Positions 12,531 to 21,100 of a stretch of 64,000 nucleotides of DNA are shown here, piece by piece; within the stretch, counting starts at the first letter, position 1; each line of letters opens with the position of its first letter. A program made the translations under genes and the position numbers. Origin of the DNA: Dromaius novaehollandiae (taxonomy: Eukaryota; Chordata; Aves; Casuariiformes; Dromaiidae); contig NC_088132.1 of the NCBI RefSeq assembly GCF_036370855.1, positions 61,666,841 through 61,730,840 of the forward strand, in the 5' to 3' direction. The notes under the pieces are model-generated. The model saw only the letters and a program-made list of their open reading frames with translations. It was not told the DNA's origin and did no database searches.

Positions 12531-12560
12531 GGTCCGGTCCGGTCCGGTCCGGTCCGGTCC
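12531..12560 (+). repeat. Perfect (GGTCC)6 pentanucleotide repeat in the HTR1A promoter
   Basis: Six uninterrupted GGTCC units lie 120 bases upstream of the TATA box. Each junction creates a CCGG site, so this is also a dense CpG stretch. It is a candidate length polymorphism close to the core promoter. Confidence 0.95.
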
Positions 12561-12679
12561 GCCCCGCCGCCCCCGCCGCCCCCCGGGGCTGCGCGCCGGG
12601 CCGCGGCAGCCGGGATGGGCGGGCGCGGGGCGGCTCCGCCAGCCGCCGTCCTCCGCGCCTCGGCCGCCTCCCGCCGCGC

Positions 12680-12686
12680 TATATAG
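12680..12686 (+). promoter_or_regulatory. TATA box of the HTR1A promoter
   Basis: TATATAG stands alone in a G/C-only environment 130 bases before the receptor start. Transcription would be expected to start near 12705-12715, giving a leader of about 105 bases. Its isolation inside a CpG island and its position fit a functional core promoter. Mammalian HTR1A promoters have been described as TATA-less and MAZ/Sp1-responsive, so the TATA box would be a lineage difference. Confidence 0.65.
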
Positions 12687-12708
12687 GGGAGGGAGGGGCG
12701 GCGGGGGG
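12686..12708 (+). promoter_or_regulatory. MAZ/Sp1-type sites and G-quadruplex motif at the HTR1A start region
   Basis: Four G-runs of 3-6 Gs with 1-4-base loops directly follow the TATA box and meet the usual G-quadruplex pattern. The stretch includes GGGAGGG (MAZ-type) at 12687-12693 and GGGAGGGGCGG (overlapping MAZ and Sp1 types) at 12691-12701. It covers or abuts the predicted transcription start. Protein binding and folding are inferred from the motif. Confidence 0.55.
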
Positions 12709-12737
12709 CCGGCGCGGCCAGAGCGCACGGGGCGGCG

Positions 12738-12767
12738 ATGCCTCCTGCCAGGGGAGCCCGCGAGTGA
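12738..12767 (+). promoter_or_regulatory. Short upstream ORF (9 codons) in the HTR1A leader
   Basis: An ATG with G at -3 opens a nine-codon frame (MPPARGARE) ended by TGA, 48 bases before the chosen receptor start. It lies downstream of the TATA box, so it should be in the mRNA if transcription begins about 25-35 bases after that box. The uORF is in the receptor's frame but is terminated. It could lower initiation at the main start or make it depend on reinitiation. Translation of it is inferred, not shown. Confidence 0.55.
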
Positions 12768-12782
12768 CCGGCGCCTCTGCCC

Positions 12783-12815
12783 ATGCCGCCGCCCGGAGCG
12801 GCCCCCCCGCCCGGC
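12783..12815 (+). other. Possible alternative in-frame N-terminal extension of HTR1A
   Basis: An ATG at 12783 is in frame with the receptor and would add 11 Pro/Ala/Gly-rich residues. Its context is poor (C at -3, C at +4), while the next ATG at 12816 has a strong context and matches the start of known 5-HT1A proteins. The frame is closed by the TGA at 12765-12767, so the protein cannot extend further upstream. The extension is probably not used as the main start. Confidence 0.5.
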
Positions 12816-14057
12816 ATGGATGTGTCCAACAGCACTACCTCCCCAGGGCGCTCCCCCGAGGGCGCCGGCGGCCCCGGCCTGGCCGAGGTGACCCTGGGCT
12901 ACCAGCTGCTCACCTCGCTGCTGCTGGGCACGCTCATCCTGTGCGCCGTGAGCGGCAACGCCTGCGTGATCGCGGCCATCGCCCTGGAGCGCTCGCTGCA
13001 AAACGTGGCCAACTATCTCATCGGCTCGCTGGCCGTCACCGACCTCATGGTGTCCGTGCTGGTGCTGCCCATGGCGGCCCTCTACCAGGTGCTGAACAAG
13101 TGGACGCTGGGGCAGGTCACCTGCGACATCTTCATCTCCCTGGACGTGCTGTGCTGCACCTCCTCCATCCTGCACCTGTGCGCCATCGCCCTGGACAGGT
13201 ACTGGGCCATCACGGACCCCATCGACTATGTCAACAAGCGGACTCCGCGGCGGGCCGCCGTGCTCATCAGCCTGACCTGGCTCATCGGCTTCTTGATATC
13301 CATCCCGCCCATGCTGGGCTGGAGGACGCCCGAGGACCGCTCGGACCCCGACGCCTGCACCATCAGCAAGGACCACGGGTACACCATCTACTCCACCTTC
13401 GGCGCCTTCTACATCCCGCTGCTCCTCATGCTGGTGCTCTACGGCCGCATCTTCAGGGCGGCCCGCTTCAGGATCCGCAAGACCGTCAAGAAGGCCGAGA
13501 GGAAGAGGACGGCCGACACCTGCCTCACCCTCTCCCCGGCCGCGCTGCGGCCCAAGAGCAACGGGGAGCCCGGCGGGGGCTGGCGCCGGACTGCGGAGCC
13601 CCTGCCCGCCGCCTGTGCCAACGGCGCGGCGCGGCGGGGCGCGGAGGGGGCCGCGCTGGCCGTCGTGGAGGTGCGGCACTGCGCCGGCCCCTGCAAGCCT
13701 CACCTGCCGCTGCCCAGCGCCGCGGGCGGCTCCCCGCCGGCGCCCGCCCCCGAGCGGCGCAACGAGAGGGGCGCGGAGGCCAAGCGGCGGACGGCTCTGT
13801 CCCGGGAGCGGAAGACTGTCAAGACCCTCGGCATCATTATGGGCACCTTCATCCTCTGCTGGCTGCCCTTCTTCATCGTGGCGCTGGTCCTGCCCTTTTG
13901 TGACAGTAAGTGCTACATGCCCGAGTGGCTGGGGGCAGTCATCAACTGGCTGGGCTACTCCAACTCCCTCCTCAACCCCGTCATCTATGCCTACTTCAAC
14001 AAGGACTTCCAAAGTGCTTTTAAGAAAATTATCAAGTGCAAATTCTGCAGGCAGTGA
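12816..14057 (+). CDS. HTR1A: 5-hydroxytryptamine receptor 1A (serotonin 5-HT1A GPCR), complete, single exon
   Basis: This is a class A GPCR that binds serotonin at the plasma membrane and, from knowledge of the family, couples to Gi/o to lower cAMP and open GIRK channels. It acts as somatodendritic autoreceptor and postsynaptic receptor. The 413 residues compare with 422 in human. Seven membrane segments lie at about 31-56, 67-92, 103-127, 147-168, 190-214, 334-358 and 370-394. Key residues seen: amine-binding D110 in TM3, DRY at 127-129, S193/T194 in TM5, CWLPFF with W349 in TM6, N377, NPVIY at 387-391, the C103-C181 disulfide pair, and C-terminal C408/C411 for palmitoylation. One N-glycosylation sequon (N5) is present. 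The third intracellular loop (about 215-333) is Ala/Pro/Arg/Gly-rich and is the divergent part. The start at 12816 gives the conserved MDV N-terminus and has a strong context (G at -3, G at +4). An in-frame ATG 33 bases upstream is weaker. There is no frameshift or intron, and third codon positions are overwhelmingly G/C. Confidence 0.97.
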   Translation: MDVSNSTTSPGRSPEGAGGPGLAEVTLGYQLLTSLLLGTLILCAVSGNACVIAAIALERSLQNVANYLIGSLAVTDLMVSVLVLPMAALYQVLNKWTLGQVTCDIFISLDVLCCTSSILHLCAIALDRYWAITDPIDYVNKRTPRRAAVLISLTWLIGFLISIPPMLGWRTPEDRSDPDACTISKDHGYTIYSTFGAFYIPLLLMLVLYGRIFRAARFRIRKTVKKAERKRTADTCLTLSPAALRPKSNGEPGGGWRRTAEPLPAACANGAARRGAEGAALAVVEVRHCAGPCKPHLPLPSAAGGSPPAPAPERRNERGAEAKRRTALSRERKTVKTLGIIMGTFILCWLPFFIVALVLPFCDSKCYMPEWLGAVINWLGYSNSLLNPVIYAYFNKDFQSAFKKIIKCKFCRQ

Positions 14058-14075
14058 AGCCCGCCGCTCCGCCGC

Positions 14076-14115
14076 GGCACGGCACGGCGCGGCACGGCAC
14101 GGCGCGGCACGGCAC
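14076..14115 (+). repeat. Tandem pentamer array (GGCAC/GGCGC) just after the HTR1A stop codon
   Basis: Eight units follow the order GGCAC, GGCAC, GGCGC repeated, giving a 15-base higher-order period. The array begins 18 bases after the stop codon. The regular order implies expansion of a 15-base block after the pentamer diverged. It would be transcribed in the 3' UTR. Confidence 0.95.
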
Positions 14116-14380
14116 GGGGGCCTCCTGCCGCTCGTCCGTCCGCCCGCCCTCCCCGCCGGGGCGTGCGGCCCCCGCCCGGCCCCGCTCCGGCGGGGGGGCC
14201 CGGCCGCCTCCCGCGAGCCCCCGGCGGCTGCGACGCGGCGGGGAGCGGGGCCGCTCTCGCCCCGCCGGCCCCGCTCCCGGCGCCTCCCTCCCCTCCGTCG
14301 TTTCGGGTAGACGTGGGGTTTGCAGGTCTTTGCTTGTGGTCGCTGTAAACCACGCTGTCTGCCCGAGTAGCATCGGTAAA

Positions 14381-14386
14381 AATAAA
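14381..14386 (+). terminator. Canonical poly(A) signal for HTR1A
   Basis: AATAAA lies 324 bases after the stop codon. It is followed by CA-containing positions near 14396-14402 and a U/GU-rich stretch at about 14409-14426, the usual downstream element. It is the first such hexamer after the gene. Confidence 0.75.
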
Positions 14387-14825
14387 CCACCCTATGCAGA
14401 ACACCGCCGTGTCGGTTTTTCTTCTCGGATTTAAGAGAAGACGGCGGGGAGCTCCGAGCCCGGCCCGGTCCGGCCGGTAAGTCCGAAGCCCGAAGGCGAC
14501 TCTGGGAGTGGAGGAAGCAGCTCCGGGCCCGGCGCTGCCGGGCGCTGACGCTGGCGAGCGGATTTGCGCTGGGGAGACGCGGCAGCCCTGCAAGGTACCT
14601 CGGCAGCACCGCGGCGCTGGGCCCTGCGGTGCCGCGGGCTGCCCTGCCTGCACCGGGAGGGGACGGGGTGAACGCGAAGTGACTCCCGCACGCGTGGTCA
14701 CACGGAGCTGGCTTTCCGTGGGGCCTCGGCCTGCGGGTCTCCCCCGAAGGGAGCGCTTGGCGCTGTGCGACCGCCTCTGGGGTGGTGCGGGGAGTTTAGG
14801 CAGCCTGCGAAGTAGCGGCGCGGGG

Positions 14826-14864
14826 CTTTCTTTTCTTCTCTTTTCTTTTCTTTTCTTTTTTTTT
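14826..14864 (+). repeat. TTTTC-type pyrimidine tract
   Basis: An uninterrupted run of 39 pyrimidines built mainly of TTTTC units ends in eight or more Ts before AAG, inside the CpG island. Confidence 0.9.
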
Positions 14865-14989
14865 AAGACGCCCGAAAGTTTCTCCGGAGACGTGGCGGCC
14901 GCGTCGGAGGCAGCCAGCTGCGGCACGTCTCCCTCGGAGCAAACCCGCAGCAGTGAACCACAACACTGCCATGTGCGCGCAGCGGCGGC

Positions 14990-15031
14990 GGGGAGGGGCT
15001 GAGCGCCGGGGGGGGGAGCAGACCGGGGGGG
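14990..15031 (+). other. G-quadruplex motif 3' of HTR1A
   Basis: Runs of four, four, nine and seven Gs are separated by one, nine and eight other bases. Loops are partly longer than the strict seven-base limit, but each long run could supply two tetrad columns. Folding is inferred. Confidence 0.5.
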
Positions 15032-15177
15032 CTCTCCAGGCCAGGCGCAGGGAGCGCCAAGCAGGGCCCGCCCTGGCCGGGCCGGTGCCGGCGGCCCCCA
15101 CCCGCTTCTCCCCTGCAAGTCCCGGGGTGCTGCCCTCTCACCGCTTCGCTCCGGCTGGGGGGCAGCAGGGCTGGCAG

Positions 15178-15192
15178 CCCCCCCCCCCCCCC
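15178..15192 (+). repeat. C15 homopolymer
   Basis: Fifteen consecutive Cs at the end of the first 3' CpG block. The length is likely unstable and prone to assembly error. Confidence 0.9.
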
Positions 15193-15269
15193 GCCCCGTT
15201 TCGGCCCGTGCCGCCCGCAGGGGCTGGCCGCTGCCTGCCTCCGCGGCGGGTCGCCTGAACTCGGCTGCT

Positions 15270-15535
15270 TGACCAAATATATATATTTTTTCCTGTTTAG
15301 TTCGGTGTAATCTGTGTTTCCTATCGGTAAAAGGGAATGTTAAATCTGTGCGTCACGTGAATGTAAGTGTCCAGTCATTTCTGAACTTAAGCCGCTTACA
15401 TTAAATGACAATAGAGCTTTTAACAGCCTCAAATACAGAGCTGATTTTCTGAAAATCTGATCTGACCTCATTTTCGCAATTAAAGTGATCTTTGATCTTA
15501 TCTCCTCTTTGATCACTCCGAACCACGTGGGTCCT
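15270..15535. promoter_or_regulatory. AT-rich candidate enhancer between two CpG islands
   Basis: The composition switches abruptly from GC-rich to AT-rich and back. Two identical CTTTGATC sites (TCF/LEF type) lie at 15490-15497 and 15507-15514. A GTCACGTGA E-box is at 15352-15360 and a CCACGTGG E-box at 15523-15530. There is no repeat match and no ORF of note. An enhancer or alternative promoter is inferred from the site cluster and position 1.2-1.5 kb beyond the receptor stop codon. Confidence 0.4.
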
Positions 15536-15707
15536 AGATGGCCTCTGAGCGCCAGAAGAGTGAGTCTGCAGCGCTTAAGCAGCACACACAGCTCCCCAGC
15601 GCTCGGGTGCCTCGTGCCTCGGCCGCACCTCGGCGGGGCAGCGCCGCTCGCCCGCGCAGCCGGGGCGGGGAGCGGGGCCCGGCCGGGAGCGCGGCGCAGC
15701 GGGGCCG

Positions 15708-15724
15708 CCCCCCCCCCCCCCCCC
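15708..15724 (+). repeat. C17 homopolymer
   Basis: Seventeen consecutive Cs in the distal CpG island. The length is likely variable or uncertain in the assembly. Confidence 0.9.
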
Positions 15725-16155
15725 GCCTCTCCAGTCCCGTGGGCGCTCGCAGGCGCGTTTTTGCGCGTTTTCCCTGTTCTGCAAACTCCCCGGCAGCGAT
15801 CCCAGCTGTGGAAGCGCAAGCGCCCTTGCGGGCCGCGAGGTCCCTGCGGCGGAGCCCCGCCGGTCAGTGCGGCGTGGGGGGGCAGGTCCTGCGCCCCCCT
15901 GCCCCTCTCACCCCCCCTCTGCTGCCTCCCCAGTTTGCGCTTCAGAGAGCGGGTCCCGAGCTGGGGGGAGCGGGGGAGGCTGCTCCGCCCGGGGCAGGGC
16001 CGGCAGGTTTGTGCATCGCTTTCTTTCCGCGGCTGCAGAGCTGCGCTATTTCCCGAGCGGCCCTCGGGGCGAGAGCCCCGGGTCTCCGGCTGGGCAACCG
16101 CTCGCTGAACCGCTCGTGCCCGACGTGAGGGGCAACGCTGCGCTGTGCCCGCGGC

Positions 16156-16172
16156 GGGGGGGGGGGGGGGGG
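16156..16172 (+). repeat. G17 homopolymer
   Basis: Seventeen consecutive Gs about 430 bases from the C17 run. The two could pair as an inverted repeat in single strands, and each can form G-quadruplex structures on its G strand. Confidence 0.9.
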
Positions 16173-16560
16173 AACGGCGACGCTCGGGCGAGAAAGCCCC
16201 TGCTGCCTGCGCCGCGCCGTGGGAGCCGCCCGGCCCGTCCGACGGCGCCTCTGCGGCCGGGCGGGCGCCCGCCTCGCTCGGGGGGACGCGCCGCAGCGGC
16301 ACCTGCGTCCCCGCCGCCCTCCCGGCCTCTCCCGGCCGGGGAAAGAAGCGAGGCCGGTGGCGACCCGGCGGGCGACCACGTCTCGGCCGGTCAGTGAGCC
16401 GAAACGGCGCGGGACGGGGAGGCGGCTCGGGCGCGCAGGGACCGGCGGCGCCGTCGGGGCGGCGGGGAGGCGTCTCCGGGCCGGCTTCAAGTCCCGGGGT
16501 GCGGGAAGACGCAGCCTGCTCTCGGGGACGGGCGCTTTGTGCCCGTGCTGTCGTCTTCAC

Positions 16561-18140
16561 ACGCCTAACTTGATTTCCGCCCAGATTAAACAGAAACAAG
16601 CAAACAGAGGGCTTAGTGTTTTTAAAAGGAGAAATCGATTCTGCATCAAATCAATATTTGTGGTTCGTGGCAGTATTGGATTTGCTCCACTAACGAGCAG
16701 CCTCCTCACATCTTAGCTAGCTTCGTTTTGGTTTTAAAAGGCCCACGGAAGCTCAAGCAATGAATAAAGAAAAATCCAAATGGCAAGCAAAAGCTTTTAT
16801 GCCTCAAACAGAGCTGCAGAAAATTGAGTTTTAACAACTGGAGTCAACTGTTAATCCCAAGGACAGGTAGAGATATAGATGTTTTAACATTTTCTGCCCT
16901 TAAAAATGCTTCTTTAGACTTCTCTAAAACCAGAAGAAAGTCTCATAACTTAGAATTTCATATGCTCTGTGGCTCCAGTCCAGGCTGAATTAGGGTCTGA
17001 ATCCACATCTGAAGTGGTGTATTGGCAGAGCTGTCCCTGCACACCTACACCGGCCAACTCTCATGGGTGGGACGGAGGAGAGGAAAGGGGTAGGAGGAAG
17101 GGAAGGACATGTGCTGGCATATCCATATTTGTGCAAAGAGTAAAATGGGCTTTATGACTGTGTAATTTCACCAATTTAAATAAAAATCTTCCTATGCAAA
17201 CAGTTAACCCTCTTCCCTCATCTCCTCCCTCATTTTCTCCTGCCTTTCCTATCCTGATAAAAACATGCTATAGATCTGGTAAAAACAACAACAAAAACCA
17301 CCCCCCAAAACAGTTCCCTGTCCCTCCGTGTCCTCTTAGTTAAAAATCTGTTCTTTTGAATCTGCACTTTGAAATGTTGCTCTAAACATTGCTCGGGGCA
17401 ACATTGTGAATCTTACATGGAAACACAGAACCAAAAAATTCACCCTTCAAAGAGAAGAAATCAAAATGATGCTGGCAGTGAACTTCTGTTTCTTGCATGC
17501 TCAGAGAAGCATTTTTAAGAATTTGGGTGGCTACTACCTCTTCAAATATGGCTGAAGAAACTAAAAAATGGCTATCCTGAAGCACCGGATCAGTCCTAGT
17601 GGGGGCTCTGCAAAATCTAAAAGCTGTCATAGCCATCATACCTTCACAACAAAACTGTTGTGCTGGGATGGAAGTTTTAATCTGAATATGAGGGAAGCAA
17701 CACAAGCACAAGATACTGTTCCAAAGGACCTGCTTATCCTGAAATGATGGCAGCAGTTAAAACTGTATCCTAAATGTGGGGAAAGAGAAGGGGTACCAAA
17801 CAAAATGGCAAGGAAGCTGTTTGTCTCAAGTATAGTCTTAGAGGAGTTTCTTACTGTGACTAATGAAAACATTTACCTGTAGTCATCAGTAATGCTCAAG
17901 GGCTGTCCCTTAGACAGGTATTTTTATGTAGTTTTGAAGAGTCTCCCAACTCACGGCTAGAAACAGAAGAAGGGAAAGATGATACACACAATAAATAGGC
18001 TGTAAAACAAGGTTTATTTCAGCCGCCAGGTTACAGCTACAATAAGAGCTGCGTGCAGGCAGCACTGCTCAGCGCTGGTTTGCTGGGTCCAGAACGGCCC
18101 CGTTGGGCTTCTCTCTCCCCCTTAGCACACCATGGGCTCT
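16561..18140. other. Intergenic DNA 3' of HTR1A, no gene seen
   Basis: The sequence becomes AT-rich again after the CpG islands. 16570-16740 is high-complexity sequence of conserved-element appearance. A low-complexity CAACAACAAAAACCACC stretch lies near 17285-17305. No coding content was recognised. Confidence 0.6.
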
Positions 18141-18180
18141 TTTCCTTATCCCATATGCCATTTCCTTATCCTGTATGCCA
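18141..18180 (+). repeat. Two-copy 20-base tandem duplication
   Basis: TTTCCTTATCCCATATGCCA is followed by a second copy differing at two adjacent bases (CA to TG). Confidence 0.95.
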
Positions 18181-21100
18181 GGTAGACCTGGTAAAAATAC
18201 ACTTGTCATATTGCATGATTAGACATGTTTTTTCACTGGTGTGCCCTTCACAAATGATCATGAAATCCAGCAAACTTCATGGCTTGTAGTTCTCTTAACT
18301 TTGGTAGGATCTCAGCTCAGGACGGGTGGTGTGAGCCTTGCTGCGAGCTTCGCCTTGCCCTGCTGCCTGCGGCTGAGCTCGTCTTCTCCCCGAGCAGCCT
18401 GGGGACTCCCAGCCGCAGAGCGGGGCAGGGCCATACGTAGCATATGGCCTTGCTTGTTTCCAATCCCGTCTTGGACTGGAAACAAAAAAATTCTGCGTGT
18501 GGTACTTCCCACAGCTAGAATGCAGTCAAACCATTTGGCTTATGGGAGTGGCTTCTTGACTTGAGAAGTGGATGACAGAGGATTTGTTATTATTTTCTTA
18601 CCTCTCTCAGTTCATGCGAAAGCAAAATGTTGAGGCTCGCAGAAGACTGGCGGCTCAAGCTTTACAAACACTTATGTGTGGCCACAAATCCCGGCCTTGC
18701 AGATGTCTGTGCCAAGGCATTTTGGCAGGCTGTCAACATTGTCCTGCAGAATGTAAATGAGGGATGGGAAACAGATGGATTATAAAATATTTTAAAAATT
18801 ACTAAACCTGAGCAAAATTCGATAGGACTAAAAAAAAAAAAAAAGAGAAAGAGGCACATGATCATCCAGATGGTGCTCCCAAGCTTCTCAGAACTATTGA
18901 AAATAGTCAGGGTCTTAAAAAGGAAAACACATCCCCCCAGGCAAACAAACAAAATGAGGAGGCACAAGAATCCTGTCATGGAAATGTGGACAACATAAGC
19001 AGAGTCAGTATCTGCTCCCTCTGTAATAAAATCTTGTTTTATTGTTTGTACTAAGCAGTACTTGAAGCATATTTTGCTATTAGACAGAGTCAATATAATC
19101 TTTACAAATAGACTTTCACATTCTTAGAGCTATTTACACCCACTCTGCTGATCTGTAACTTACACACAGAAGAGATGAAGATGATGTAAGCCAAAAAAGG
19201 TGTTATCTGTGCCCTATTTTAACTTGTAGCTTGTTCCTTCTCTTTGGCATTCATGCTGTGTTTTGGGAGGTTTAAGTAGGCCTCAGTGAGTTTGTATATA
19301 ATCCCCTTGAAGTAATATTATACAGTGTATGTTAGAGCATTTCGGACGTTCCCTCAGTAGGGAATGTGGTCTGCGATCTGATTTTAAACTGAAATCTGAA
19401 GACCTCTTACAGCTTTATAGGAATGAGCTAGATTATACTACGATCAAGCAGCTCAGAAGCAAAACGTCACTTTTCAATTTGATATTTAAGTGGCTGGCTA
19501 TGATTTAAAACTATTCAGGGACAAAAAAAAGTATTTTGGTTATCTGTCTGCTTCAACCGCTATGGTCCAAGCATAGGTCTTTTGAACTGAAATGGGTTAT
19601 GAAATGCTTGGGAAGCTGTTAAACTTGCTGTAAAAACGTTGTGTCAAGACCTGAGTAGATACTCATTTTGGATCAGGGTTTGGAAGAATGCTGGAGGTGA
19701 CGTGAAGCACGCTTAGGTTTGAAGGCAGACACGCCGACTGTCAGATGCAGTGCTTGGGCCACACTCAGAAGCGTCTGGGCTCGGTTTCAGCCTCTTACCC
19801 AGACACTGGTCTCAGTCAGGGATTGTACAAAATTTATGTCGCATGCAGAAGAAATGCCAGGCTGGATGTTGCCTTCAGGTTGGTGGCCCTTCAGTCCCCA
19901 TCGTTTTATTTTACAGGAAGCCTCAGGACAACGAGGGCTGAGCCAAAGACGGTCTGATCTGGTTGAATGTCTGTACAAAACTGCCTCCAGCTCACTTTAT
20001 GCTCTGCCCTTATTGTAGCCAGTCCTAAGAGCTACGCCAGCTTTGCTCAGGCTCAGCACACGGCTTTTTCTTCTCCTTTTAAATTCCCATCCCTGCCAGC
20101 CTTGGAGCGGATGGCTCCTGAGTTAGCAGCACACACCTGCCCTGGGGACGCGGCAGAGTCTCTTCTTCCCACCCCCTGGGACAGCCTGGGCTCACTGGGG
20201 TGCCTGGTGTCCCGGCTGGGGACACCTGCAAACGGCTGGTGGTATCCATGGATGGCGTTCCTGCTTTTGGGATGGCTCAGGGAAGCAGGGTGCTTGCTGC
20301 TTTGGGGTTGGGCTTACCTGTCTGAGAGTGTGTGATACTCAGAGACTCTGGTTCTTTCTTACCCTCTAATAGGGGAAATTTTCTCTAACAAATCAGCAAA
20401 ACCCATTTAACTATAAGACAGGTGCACAAATTGCCCATTTTGATAGGGACTGTATTTAGGATACGAAGCTGTTTTCTCTAATATCACATGTATCTTTGTT
20501 CCTGTGATGTGCATCTATGGTTAGACGGCAGTGGACTTGGTGGTAGAATTGGGAACCACTGGGTCAAAGCTGCCCTCAGCTGGGCTGGGTTGCTGTTTTA
20601 ACCATCTTATGCACAGAGGAATAAACATCCAGATAGCAAACAAAAAAGCAGGAACCTGGATCACGTCTCCCTTGAAGAATGCTGCTGTCTTCAGAAGAAT
20701 CGCAGAAGGCTTGAGTTTGGTTTGTTATGCCTTGAGCCAGCTGATACGCTGCCTGTTTTGTTAAAGTTCAGCACACAGGCATTTAAAGAAAACACTGTGT
20801 AGGTGAAAGAGGCAATTTCCCGCACTCTATTTCAATTACAAATGCCTATTGTGAAAATCTGTGGGCTTGTTGCCTGAAACTGCCATTTTCAATAGCCTGC
20901 AAAATTGATTTCCCCCTCTTTCCTGTGGGCAAGTCAGCAGATTGCTCAAAATCGCTGCGTAAAACTTCTCCAGTTTTTCAAAATCACTACAGTGAAATTA
21001 TTGTGAATCTGTCTTTGAGGCCTCATTTTCTTCTGAGCTTCCACAAAACTTTTTTAAGAATCAGATTTGTGCAAATTCTAGTGAAGCTCTGCCAGGCTGC

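Larger units (their letters stand above)
12060..14300. other. CpG island covering the HTR1A promoter, coding exon and proximal 3' region
   Basis: This is a continuous stretch of very high G+C with CpG undepleted, from the promoter through the stop codon and into the 3' UTR. It contrasts with the AT-rich DNA on both outer sides. It explains the long overlapping open frames in every reading frame here. Confidence 0.9.
14058..14402 (+). other. Predicted short 3' UTR of HTR1A
   Basis: From the stop codon to the likely cleavage site about 15-20 bases after the AATAAA at 14381. The first 250 bases are extremely G/C-rich, and the last 90 become AT-richer. Longer alternative 3' ends cannot be excluded from sequence alone. 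Confidence 0.55.
14410..15265. other. CpG island 3' of HTR1A (proximal)
   Basis: A second GC-rich block starts just after the poly(A) signal. It contains a TTTTC tract, a G-quadruplex motif and a C15 run. No protein or RNA gene is recognisable. It may be a separate promoter or an unmethylated extension of the gene's island. Confidence 0.7.
15540..16560. other. CpG island 3' of HTR1A (distal)
   Basis: About 1 kb of very GC-rich, CpG-dense sequence including C17 and G17 runs. A 419-codon antisense frame and several sense frames cross it, all of low-complexity Arg/Pro/Ala/Gly composition with no domain. It could be the start of an unrecognised noncoding transcript. The sequence alone does not show one. 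Confidence 0.7.

Noticed and set aside
11939-13903. 654-codon sense frame overlapping the receptor in another frame
   Set aside because: A frame shadow of the promoter CpG island and the HTR1A coding region. No family resemblance.
11934-14609. 891-codon antisense open frame across HTR1A
   Set aside because: It lies opposite the conserved receptor in extreme GC-rich sequence where stop codons are rare. The composition is Arg/Gly/Ala/Pro low complexity with no domain.
15340-16599. 419-codon antisense open frame
   Set aside because: Crosses homopolymer runs and GC-rich noncoding DNA with biased composition. No domain, start context or conservation evidence.
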